A stretch of DNA of 50,559 nucleotides, from contig CATJTQ010000136.1 in NCBI GenBank assembly GCA_949743325.1, forward strand, positions 1 through 50,559, written 5' to 3'. The position numbers and the translations under genes are program-made. The stretch comes from an uncultured Lachnospiraceae bacterium (lineage in GTDB: Bacteria; Bacillota; Clostridia; Lachnospirales; Lachnospiraceae). Of the stretch, positions 43,894 to 50,559 are shown in pieces. Each line of letters opens with the position of its first letter. Position 1 is the stretch's first letter. The notes below the pieces were generated by a model that was given only the letters and a program-made list of their open reading frames with translations, was not told where the DNA came from and searched no databases.

Positions 43894-43897
43894 GAAT

Positions 43898-44521
43898 ATG
43901 AAACGTTTTTTACAGGGACTTGGAGCTGGAATATTAGCGACAGCTTTAGTATTTACGGTTGCATATTATACAGTTGGCAGTAAAAAAATGTCTGACAGAG
44001 AAATAATAAATAAGGCACAGAAACTGGGAATGGTACAAGTTACAGAGCCTCCGTTGTTTACTGATAATGACAATAAAGAGAATGAAACTCAACAGAACGA
44101 GGTACAGCCAGATAATGTTGAAAATCCTAATGAACAGGGTCAAAATGGAGAACAAAATGGAGACAGTGATGGAGTAACACAAGAGCAAGAAGAACCATCT
44201 GAGGGAGACGCCGTTGATTTAAATAATGATAGTAATTCTTCAGTGCCAGAAAATGATACTGCAGAGAATAATGGTATTCAGAATAGTGAAGGTAATGATA
44301 CAGAAGACAATAATGTAGTAAAAATTACAATTAACAGTGGTGATGATGCTATAATTGTTTCCAGAAGACTGGAGAAACTGGGAATTATTTCTGATGCAGC
44401 TGAGTTTGATAAATATTTAAGAGATAATAGTCAGAGCCATACAATTCAGATTGGTACTTTTGATTTACATCCAGGAATGACTTATGAGGAGGTATCTGCA
44501 GTTATTTCAGGAAGAGTTTAG
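43898..44521 (+). CDS. membrane protein with a C-terminal MltG/LysM-like domain
   Basis: The 207-aa protein has one N-terminal transmembrane helix (about residues 4-26), a long Asn/Glu/Gln-rich acidic spacer (about 50-140) and a C-terminal domain of about 65 residues (VKITINSGDDAIIVSRRLEK, then IQIGTFDLHPGMTYEEVSAV). That resembles the LysM-like N-terminal domain of MltG endolytic transglycosylases, but the catalytic domain is absent. It may bind peptidoglycan or regulate a wall enzyme near the motor; that is inference. GGGAG lies nine bases before the ATG. It follows the SwrB-like gene after four bases. Confidence 0.7.
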   Translation: MKRFLQGLGAGILATALVFTVAYYTVGSKKMSDREIINKAQKLGMVQVTEPPLFTDNDNKENETQQNEVQPDNVENPNEQGQNGEQNGDSDGVTQEQEEPSEGDAVDLNNDSNSSVPENDTAENNGIQNSEGNDTEDNNVVKITINSGDDAIIVSRRLEKLGIISDAAEFDKYLRDNSQSHTIQIGTFDLHPGMTYEEVSAVISGRV

Positions 44522-44584
44522 TCAAAGATTCTATTAATCCTTAACATCATAAGAGCTTTAGGTTATATTTAAGGAGGTTGATAT

Positions 44585-46423
44585 ATGGGTAAAGAAATTA
44601 AGAAGAAAGAAGAAAATGAAAAAGTAAGTTTGTGGTCGGCGTTAAAGAGTAATTGTTACATGCTTCGTATTTCGTTTCAGGCTTGTCCAAGTAGAGTTAT
44701 CGGTTCATTTGTATACAGAATTTTACAACACCTGAATGGAATTTATTCTTCAATAATCTTTTGGGAAATTCTGTTAGGATTTGTTGAAAAAGGTGCTTCA
44801 TTTTCAAAAGTGATTCCATTTTTAATTTTTACAGTTTTATTATATTTTATTATTTTTATAGTTTTCCAGTACAGTAATAATATTCTTGATCCGGTTGGAA
44901 ATCAGAAATTATATGAAAAACTGCATGTTAAAATGTTTGAGAAAGCAACAGATTCTGAATTGGAGTGTTATGAAAATCCTGATTTTTATAATAAATATAT
45001 GAAAGCAGCAACCCAGATTAAAGGCAGAGCTTTTAGGGTATTAGTTAATATAAGCGGTCTTATGATAAGTTTAATAGCTTTGGTTTACCTGTGTTATAAG
45101 ACGATACAGATTGATCCGGTTGCTGTTTTATTTGCTGTATTTCCTATGATTTCTACTTATTTTATAGGAAAAAAAATCAACAAACTTAACTATGAACTTT
45201 ATCAGATGAATATTTTTGCAGACCGGAAGAAGGAATATGTTAAACGCAGTATATATCAGCAGGATTATGCCAAAGAGCTAAGGCTTTCAAATGGTTTTGT
45301 ACTTTTGATAACTAATTTTCAGGATGCGGTAAATACTGTAATTAAAAATACAAAAAAATATGGATTTAAAGTTGGTCTTCTTTCTTGTTTTTCAGAAGGT
45401 TTAAACCAGGTATTTGTTACAGCAGGTTCTATTATTTATGCATCTGTTCGTTTATTGTATTTTAAAAATCTGGAAATAAGTGAGTATATTGTCCTTATAA
45501 ATGCAATCACATATATATCAGAAATATTGGTTGCTGATGCAGCGTGTATATCTAAATTGCAGGATAATCATATGTACATACAAAATATTCGGGAATTTTT
45601 TGATTATAAACCAAATATTTCGGAAAGCCAGCCTGGTTTAAGTATAAATACAGATGATATACTTCTTAAAATGGAGAATGTTTCATTTTCTTATTTTGGT
45701 CATGCTCAGGAAGTTCTTAAAGATATTAATATTTCAATTTCCAAAAAGGAGAAAATTGTGTTGGTTGGAGAAAACGGCGCAGGGAAGACAACACTTGTTA
45801 AACTTCTTATGAGGCTTTATGATCCAACCAAGGGCAAATTGACATTAAATGGAAATAATATTAAAGAGTATTCAGTGAAAGAGTACCGAAATATGTTTGG
45901 AACCATTTTTCAGGATTTCCGTATATTTAGTTTGACGGTTGCTGAAAATGTCCTTATGCGCCGAATGAAAAAAGAAGATCGTAAGACTGTGGAAATGGCA
46001 TTGAAAAACAGTGGAGTATATGAGAAGGTGCAGACACTTCCAAAAGGAATTGAAACTACGCTTACTAAAGAATTTGATTCTGATGGGGCGGTACTTTCTG
46101 GCGGAGAATATCAGAAGATAGCTATTGCGCGTGTATTTGCCAAAGACTGTGCTATTGCAATTTTGGATGAGCCAAGTTCGGCGCTTGATCCGATTGCAGA
46201 ATACCAGATGTATAAGAGTATGCTTAAAGCTTGTGAAAATAAGGCTGTCGTCTTTATCTCACATCGTCTTTCATCTGCAGTTTTGGCTGATAGAATTTAT
46301 ATGTTGGAACATGGGCGAATTATAGAGAGCGGTTCACATCGTGAGCTTATGAAAAAAAATGGAAAATATGCAGAAATGTTCCGTTTTCAGGCAGGAAATT
46401 ATGTCAAAGAGGAGGGAGCATAA
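44585..46423 (+). CDS. ABC exporter half-transporter (permease + ATPase), first of a pair
   Basis: The 612-aa protein has an N-terminal six-helix transmembrane domain (about residues 20-320) and a C-terminal nucleotide-binding domain (about 360-605) with Walker A LVGENGAGKTTLVK, Q-loop IFQDFRIFSLTV, signature VLSGGEYQKIAIARVF, Walker B AIAILDEPSSALDP and H-loop VVFISHRLSS. It is a complete half-transporter with the catalytic glutamate in place. AAGGAGGT precedes the ATG. The next gene starts on its stop (TAATG) and encodes a homologue, so the two probably form a heterodimer. The substrate cannot be told; no neighbouring peptide or biosynthesis gene is seen. Confidence 0.92.
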   Translation: MGKEIKKKEENEKVSLWSALKSNCYMLRISFQACPSRVIGSFVYRILQHLNGIYSSIIFWEILLGFVEKGASFSKVIPFLIFTVLLYFIIFIVFQYSNNILDPVGNQKLYEKLHVKMFEKATDSELECYENPDFYNKYMKAATQIKGRAFRVLVNISGLMISLIALVYLCYKTIQIDPVAVLFAVFPMISTYFIGKKINKLNYELYQMNIFADRKKEYVKRSIYQQDYAKELRLSNGFVLLITNFQDAVNTVIKNTKKYGFKVGLLSCFSEGLNQVFVTAGSIIYASVRLLYFKNLEISEYIVLINAITYISEILVADAACISKLQDNHMYIQNIREFFDYKPNISESQPGLSINTDDILLKMENVSFSYFGHAQEVLKDINISISKKEKIVLVGENGAGKTTLVKLLMRLYDPTKGKLTLNGNNIKEYSVKEYRNMFGTIFQDFRIFSLTVAENVLMRRMKKEDRKTVEMALKNSGVYEKVQTLPKGIETTLTKEFDSDGAVLSGGEYQKIAIARVFAKDCAIAILDEPSSALDPIAEYQMYKSMLKACENKAVVFISHRLSSAVLADRIYMLEHGRIIESGSHRELMKKNGKYAEMFRFQAGNYVKEEGA

Positions 46424-48246
46424 TGGCAAAGGATAATGAAAAGCTAACTATTTTAAGGGTGTTTAGTAATAATTTATTAATGTTAAAATTTATTGCCAAA
46501 TATACCCCTGGACTTTTAATATGGATTATTTTCTCATCTTTGGTTTCTGGAACAGTACGAGTGCTAGATACAGTTTATATTGCTAAATATGTACTGGATG
46601 GATTGCAGACAAATAGACCATTTGTAGAAATGCTTCCATTTTTGCTTTTTGTATTAATATTAAATCTGTTTCTATCTTTGTTAAAAGGGTTGTATGAAGG
46701 CAGTTATTTTCCTAGGAAAAAAGAATATTTATACGGAAAGATGCATGAAGAGCTTTTTACAAAGGCTATGGATATGGAACTTGCCTGTTATGATAATCCT
46801 AAGTTTTATAATGATTTTATCTGGGCAATGTCTGAATCAGATGAAAAGGCATTAAGTGTGTTGGAGTCGGTTGGTCAAGCGTTGACCTTCTTTACTGTTG
46901 TGATAGGATCCACTGCAGTTATTGTCAGTATAAATTCTATTGGTCTGGCAGTTGTTGGTTTAGGTTTGGTTTTGCAGGGCATTGTACAAAATAAGATGAA
47001 TCGGCTGGAATTTAGCCTTTCTGAGGAACAGAAACCGTTGCAGAGAAAAAGAGATTATACAAGCAGAGTTTTGTATCAGCGCGAGTATGCAAAAGAGGTA
47101 CGTTTATCACCAGTAAAAGAGGTATTAATTGATAATTTTTGTAAAACTAATGTTCAATTGATTGGTGCGATACGCAAGTATGGAATCAAAATTATGTTAA
47201 TAAGAGGAGTGTTAGAATCATTTTTTTATAACGCTCTGTTAAAAGGTTTCTATATGGGATATCTTCTATACGGTGTTTTGGATCAGCATAAGTATACATA
47301 TGGAAGTTTTTTTGCTTTGTATTCAGGAACTTTAAGCTTAGATAATAGTTGGGGTGGAATGGTATATTTCTTTTCTAGACTAAAAAAGGATAGCTTGTAT
47401 ATTGAGAAATTTCGATGCTTTTTGGAATACAAGCCTAAAATGGTTGATCCGAAAGATGGATTACCTATTCCAAAAAATTCAGAGAAAATTATTTTGGATC
47501 ATGTGTCATTTGCATATGAAGGTATGAAAGAACCGACATTAAAAGATATTAGTTTGACAATACATCCGGGGGAAAAAGTGGCTCTTGTTGGTTATAACGG
47601 TGCGGGAAAGACTACTTTGATTAAGCTGATTATGCGTTTGTATGATGTCAGTGAAGGTAAAATATGTTTAGGTAGGTCAGATATAAGAGATTATAAGCTG
47701 GAAGATTACCGAAATTATTATGGAGTTGTTTTTCAGGATTATCAGCTGCTGGCCGCAACTATTGCAGAGAATGTAAAGATGGATTGTGTAGAGCAGGAAG
47801 ATGAACAGATTATTCAGAATGCTCTTGAAAAAAGTGGTTTTCAGAATAAATTGGCGCAGCTTGAATTGGGTACAAGTACTGTCCTGTCCCGTGAGTTTGA
47901 TGATAAAGGCGTACTCCTTTCAGGCGGTGAAGGTCAAAAAGTTGCAATTGCCAGAGTTTTCCCAAGAAACTGTAATGTTGTTATCCTAGATGAACCATCT
48001 TCAGCATTAGACCCAATCAGTGAGTATTATGTAAATCAAAGTATGCTTGAAGCTGCTAAAGATAAAACTGTATTGTTTATTTCTCATCGCCTGTCAACAA
48101 CGAAGATTGCGGATCGTATCCTTATGCTTGAGAACGGCCGCATTATTGAGCAGGGTAGCCATGAGGAGCTGATGGCGCAGAAAGGAAAATATGCGGAGAT
48201 GTTTGAAATGCAGGCAGAAAAATATAAGGATAAGACAAGCGCATAA
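46423..48246 (+). CDS. ABC exporter half-transporter (permease + ATPase), second of a pair
   Basis: The 607-aa protein has the same layout as the preceding one: six-helix transmembrane domain, then an ATPase domain with LVGYNGAGKTTLIK (Walker A), VVFQDYQLLAATI (Q-loop), LLSGGEGQKVAIARVF (signature), NVVILDEPSSALDP (Walker B with catalytic Glu) and LFISHRLSTT (H-loop). Both ATP sites therefore appear competent, unlike many heterodimeric exporters with one degenerate site. Its ATG overlaps the previous TAA by one base, suggesting equal production. It precedes rpsB, which has its own promoter. Confidence 0.92.
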   Translation: MAKDNEKLTILRVFSNNLLMLKFIAKYTPGLLIWIIFSSLVSGTVRVLDTVYIAKYVLDGLQTNRPFVEMLPFLLFVLILNLFLSLLKGLYEGSYFPRKKEYLYGKMHEELFTKAMDMELACYDNPKFYNDFIWAMSESDEKALSVLESVGQALTFFTVVIGSTAVIVSINSIGLAVVGLGLVLQGIVQNKMNRLEFSLSEEQKPLQRKRDYTSRVLYQREYAKEVRLSPVKEVLIDNFCKTNVQLIGAIRKYGIKIMLIRGVLESFFYNALLKGFYMGYLLYGVLDQHKYTYGSFFALYSGTLSLDNSWGGMVYFFSRLKKDSLYIEKFRCFLEYKPKMVDPKDGLPIPKNSEKIILDHVSFAYEGMKEPTLKDISLTIHPGEKVALVGYNGAGKTTLIKLIMRLYDVSEGKICLGRSDIRDYKLEDYRNYYGVVFQDYQLLAATIAENVKMDCVEQEDEQIIQNALEKSGFQNKLAQLELGTSTVLSREFDDKGVLLSGGEGQKVAIARVFPRNCNVVILDEPSSALDPISEYYVNQSMLEAAKDKTVLFISHRLSTTKIADRILMLENGRIIEQGSHEELMAQKGKYAEMFEMQAEKYKDKTSA

Positions 48247-48278
48247 ATCTTCAGTGATTATGTATACTATATTTTTGC

Positions 48279-48307
48279 TTGCAATAATGGAAAATATATG
48301 GTATCAT
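48279..48307 (+). promoter_or_regulatory. predicted promoter of rpsB
   Basis: TTGCAA (48279-48284) and TATCAT (48302-48307) lie 17 bp apart, giving a start near 48314 and a leader of about 95 nt before rpsB. The leader contains a short TTCG/CGAA hairpin (about 48316-48331), but I cannot match it to a known ribosomal-protein leader. Confidence 0.6.
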
Positions 48308-48408
48308 ATTGAAGTTCGAAAAAACACGAATGTTGATTTTGACGTGGTGCATAGTTGTAGCGTTGGGAGATGACACATTCGGAAGATTAACCAAATGGAG
48401 GTATTAAA

Positions 48409-49140
48409 ATGAGTGTAATTTCAATGAAACAGTTACTTGAGGCAGGTGTTCATTTTGGACATCAGACTAGAAGATGGAACCCAAAGATGGCTCCATATAT
48501 CTATACAGAGAGAAATGGTATTTACATTATTGATTTGCAGAAATCAGTAGGTAAAGTGGATGAAGCATACAGAGCTATATCCGATATAGTTGCTGATGGC
48601 GGTTCAATTCTTTTTGTTGGTACTAAAAAGCAGGCTCAGGATGCTATTAGAACAGAGGCAGAGAGATGCGGAATGTACTATGTTAATGAGAGATGGCTTG
48701 GAGGTATGCTTACTAACTTTAAGACTATACAGAGTAGAATTGCAAGATTAAAAGCTATTGAAGCTATGCAGGAAGATGGTACATTTGATGTTCTTCCTAA
48801 GAAAGAAGTTATTAAATTAAAGAAAGAATTAGATAAATTAGAGAGAAACCTTGGCGGTATCAAAAATATGAAGAGGATACCTGATGCAATTTTTGTTGTT
48901 GATCCTAAGAAAGAGAGAATTTGTATTCAGGAAGCTCACTCTCTTGGCATTCCGCTTATTGGTATTGCAGATACTAACTGTGATCCTGAAGAATTAGATT
49001 ATGTAATTCCTGGTAATGATGATGCTATCAGAGCCGTAAAATTGATTGTATCTAAAATGGCGGATGCTGTAGTTGAAGCTAATCAGGGTGCAGCAGAGGA
49101 AATTGCAGCAGAAGAAACTTCTGAGGAAGATGCTGAATAA
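48409..49140 (+). CDS. rpsB: 30S ribosomal protein S2
   Basis: The 243-aa protein is a clear S2: it begins with [20 protein letters not shown] and contains [38 protein letters not shown] and [20 protein letters not shown]. It has an acidic C-terminal tail as in other Clostridia. ATGGAGG lies upstream of the ATG. It has its own promoter and precedes tsf as in most bacteria. Confidence 0.98.
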   Translation: MSVISMKQLLEAGVHFGHQTRRWNPKMAPYIYTERNGIYIIDLQKSVGKVDEAYRAISDIVADGGSILFVGTKKQAQDAIRTEAERCGMYYVNERWLGGMLTNFKTIQSRIARLKAIEAMQEDGTFDVLPKKEVIKLKKELDKLERNLGGIKNMKRIPDAIFVVDPKKERICIQEAHSLGIPLIGIADTNCDPEELDYVIPGNDDAIRAVKLIVSKMADAVVEANQGAAEEIAAEETSEEDAE

Positions 49141-49159
49141 TTAATTTGCAGGCAATAGT

Positions 49160-49193
49160 CCATATATGCATAACTTGTTATATATATGTATGG
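49160..49193 (+). promoter_or_regulatory. AU-rich hairpin behind rpsB
   Basis: Bases 49160-49173 (CCATATATGCATAA) pair with 49178-49193, with a few mismatches or wobble pairs and a short loop, about 20 bases after the rpsB stop. There is no U run, so it may be an attenuator or mRNA stabiliser rather than a full terminator. Confidence 0.4.
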
Positions 49194-49206
49194 GTAATGT
49201 CACTAG

Positions 49207-49275
49207 AGTCAAAGCCAACGCTGCTTGGGCGTTTTAAGTTTTGGTGCTTCGTTGTTTGTGTCGGAGTCTTTGACT
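49207..49275 (+). promoter_or_regulatory. structured leader of tsf
   Basis: AGTCAAAG (49207-49214) pairs perfectly with CTTTGACT (49268-49275), closing a 53-base interior with further short pairings (AACGC with GCGTT; CCAA with TTGG, overlapping the first, so the two are alternatives). It lies in the 226-bp rpsB-tsf gap, much longer than usual. A TATAAT at 49330-49335 could give tsf its own promoter, but the -35 is weak. Confidence 0.4.
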
Positions 49276-49366
49276 ATCATAGACAGTATGTCAAGCAGCT
49301 GTGTTTGTGCAGTTAATTGAAAATTGTTATATAATTTTTATTTGATAATATATGGAGGAGATAATA

Positions 49367-50296
49367 ATGGCTATTACAGCAGCTATGGTAAAAGAACTGC
49401 GTGAGATGACCGGCGCAGGTATGATGGATTGTAAAAAAGCATTGAATGAGACTAACGGAGATATGGATGCAGCAGTAGATTTCCTTAGAAAGAACGGACA
49501 GGCTAAGGCTGAGAAGAAAGCTGGAAGAATTGCTGCAGAAGGTCTTTCAAAAGTTGTTATAGATGGAAACACAGCAGCGGTTGTTGAGGTTAATTCAGAG
49601 ACTGATTTCGTTGCTAAGAACGAAGAGTTTCAGAATTTTGTTGAGGCAGTTGCTAATCAGGCATTAAAATCAGATTCTTCTGATATTGATGCATTCTTGG
49701 CTGAAAGCTGGAACTTAGATTCAAGCAAGACTGTTAAAGATGCTTTAACAGATAAAGTTGCAGTTATTGGTGAGAATTTAACAATAAGAAGATTTGAAAA
49801 GGTTGTTGCCAATAATGGTTGTGTAGTGTCATATACACACGGCGGCGGCAGAATTGGTGTTATTGTTGAGGCAGAGACAACTGCCGTTACAGATGAAGTA
49901 AAAGAGGCGCTTACCAATGTAGCTATGCAGATTGCAGCGCTCAATCCTAAATATATTTCTCAGGAAGATGTAAGTGAAGAATACAAAGAGCATGAGAAGA
50001 GCATTCTCTTAGAGCAGGCTAAGAATGATCCTAAAAACGCAGGAAAGCCTGATAACATTATTGAGAAAATGATTATTGGACGTCTCAACAAAGAGCTTAA
50101 GGAAGTATGCCTGTTAGAGCAGGAATATGTAAAAGCTGAGAATAAAGAGACAGTTAAGAAATATTTAGAATCAGTATCAAAGGCTGCTGGTGCAGATGTT
50201 AAGATTGCGAAGTTTGTTCGTTATGAGACTGGTGAAGGTATTGAAAAGAAACAAGAAGATTTTGCAGCTGAGGTTGCGGCACAGATGAACGCATAA
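49367..50296 (+). CDS. tsf: translation elongation factor Ts
   Basis: The 309-aa EF-Ts catalyses GDP/GTP exchange on EF-Tu. The N-terminal UBA-like domain (AAMVKELREMTGAGMMDCKKAL) is followed by the conserved VEVNSETDFVAKNEEFQNF and the later core domains, with INPKYISQED-like region (ALNPKYISQEDV). The ATG at 49367 follows GGAGGAG; the in-frame upstream start at 49352 lies inside that site. The next gene is not pyrH, which usually follows tsf; a terminator follows instead. Confidence 0.98.
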   Translation: MAITAAMVKELREMTGAGMMDCKKALNETNGDMDAAVDFLRKNGQAKAEKKAGRIAAEGLSKVVIDGNTAAVVEVNSETDFVAKNEEFQNFVEAVANQALKSDSSDIDAFLAESWNLDSSKTVKDALTDKVAVIGENLTIRRFEKVVANNGCVVSYTHGGGRIGVIVEAETTAVTDEVKEALTNVAMQIAALNPKYISQEDVSEEYKEHEKSILLEQAKNDPKNAGKPDNIIEKMIIGRLNKELKEVCLLEQEYVKAENKETVKKYLESVSKAAGADVKIAKFVRYETGEGIEKKQEDFAAEVAAQMNA

Positions 50297-50327
50297 GGCG
50301 AAGTTTGACTGGTTATTTTGAATGAAG

Positions 50328-50371
50328 AAACCCTTGTGAATGGTGTGGGATGCCATTTGCAGGGGTTTTTT
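50328..50371 (+). terminator. strong Rho-independent terminator of rpsB-tsf
   Basis: Bases 50328-50343 pair without interruption (three G-U pairs) with the segment ending at 50368, around a loop of about nine bases, followed by a run of six T ending at 50371. It ends the tsf transcript about 30 bases after the stop. Confidence 0.9.
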
Positions 50372-50458
50372 AATATGTGATATCATGTAAAAAATTGTGA
50401 TGGATATTGTTCGTAAAACATGATAAAATAAATAAAAAAGAATATGGGAGTTGATTTT

Positions 50459-50559
50459 ATGCTAGTCAGTACAGACAAAAAATGGGATTATGCATTAGGT
50501 ATGATTAAAGTAGACGGATTAGAGCCATCCCCAGAATTTAAAAAATTAATTGAAAAAGA
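50459..50559 (+). CDS. VbhA-like antitoxin (partial, N-terminal)
   Basis: The ATG at 50459 follows GGGAG by nine bases and opens a frame running off the right edge (33 residues seen). The sequence WDYALGMIKVDGLEPSPEFK resembles the small VbhA-family antitoxins (about 60-70 aa), which often pair with Fic-type or other toxins but also occur alone in Clostridia. The call relies on one motif, and the partner gene is outside the window. Confidence 0.6.
   Translation, partial: MLVSTDKKWDYALGMIKVDGLEPSPEFKKLIEK

Noticed and set aside
44541-44568. TTAACA/TTATAT pair as a promoter for the ABC genes
   Set aside because: The spacing is 16, but the predicted start would fall within the ribosome binding site, so it cannot work as usual.
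43898-48246. Bacteriocin or peptide-export cluster around the ABC pair
   Set aside because: No small peptide with a double-glycine leader, immunity gene or modification enzyme is near, and the C39-like peptidase at 3191-4141 is distant and of another type.
1-50559. CRISPR arrays, tRNA/rRNA genes, transposases or prophage genes
   Set aside because: No regularly spaced repeat array, no tRNA or rRNA sequence and no transposase, integrase or phage structural gene was recognised on either strand.

Overview
The window is A+T-rich DNA from a motile, Gram-positive anaerobe. The gene content and order point to a Bacillota/Clostridia member, most likely a Lachnospiraceae-type bacterium (Roseburia/Eubacterium/Lachnospira-like); that placement is inferred from protein sequences and synteny, not from a marker search. 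Evidence includes CodY, the CheC/CheD chemotaxis adaptation proteins, FliY in place of FliN, a SwrB-like protein, strong AGGAGG ribosome binding sites and many TTG/GTG starts.

Layout. 1-500: end of an unidentified gene, a terminator, and an intergenic stretch with a 20-bp direct repeat and nested hairpins. 524-4141: an ECF sigma factor, a membrane-anchored beta-propeller protein (probable sensor/anti-sigma role) and a membrane-anchored C39-like cysteine peptidase, a candidate envelope-signalling cassette. 4176-4273: an element with perfect 19-bp terminal inverted repeats. 4365-4802 (minus): a small acidic lipoprotein, the only convincing minus-strand gene. 5050-5727: a DnaQ-type exonuclease. 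6100-10671: comM-dprA-topA, DNA uptake/processing and topology. 10858-11640: codY with its own terminator.

11815-42701 is a nearly uninterrupted fla/che operon behind a good sigma-A-type promoter (11729-11757): flgB flgC fliE fliF fliG fliH fliI fliJ ylxF-like fliK flgD (TIGR02530-like gene) flgE flbD motA motB fliL fliM fliY cheY fliO fliP fliQ fliR flhB flhA flhF flhG (PilZ gene) cheB cheA cheW cheC cheD (97-aa membrane protein) sigD. Together these encode rod and MS-ring proteins, the C-ring switch, export ATPase and export gate, hook and hook-length control, stator, placement GTPases, the chemotaxis core and the sigma-28 factor for late genes. Filament genes, flgM, cheR and receptors are not in the window. 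After a hairpin behind sigD come a basic 106-aa protein, a SwrB-like (DUF6115) protein and an MltG/LysM-like membrane protein.

44585-48246 holds two overlapping ABC exporter half-transporters, probably a heterodimer. 48409-50296 holds rpsB and tsf separated by 226 bp of apparently structured RNA, ended by a strong terminator. The right edge cuts a VbhA-like antitoxin gene.

The order dprA-topA-...-codY-fla/che-sigD-swrB-rpsB-tsf is the same backbone as in Bacillus subtilis. The points of interest are therefore what has been added: motAB, a PilZ gene and small unknown genes inside the operon, a helical surface-protein module on FlgD, a Met/Pro/Gln-rich linker in FliY, the ABC pair before rpsB, the sigma/propeller/C39 cassette and several structured intergenic elements. 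I did not find a clear candidate for an entirely new defence or RNA-guided system.
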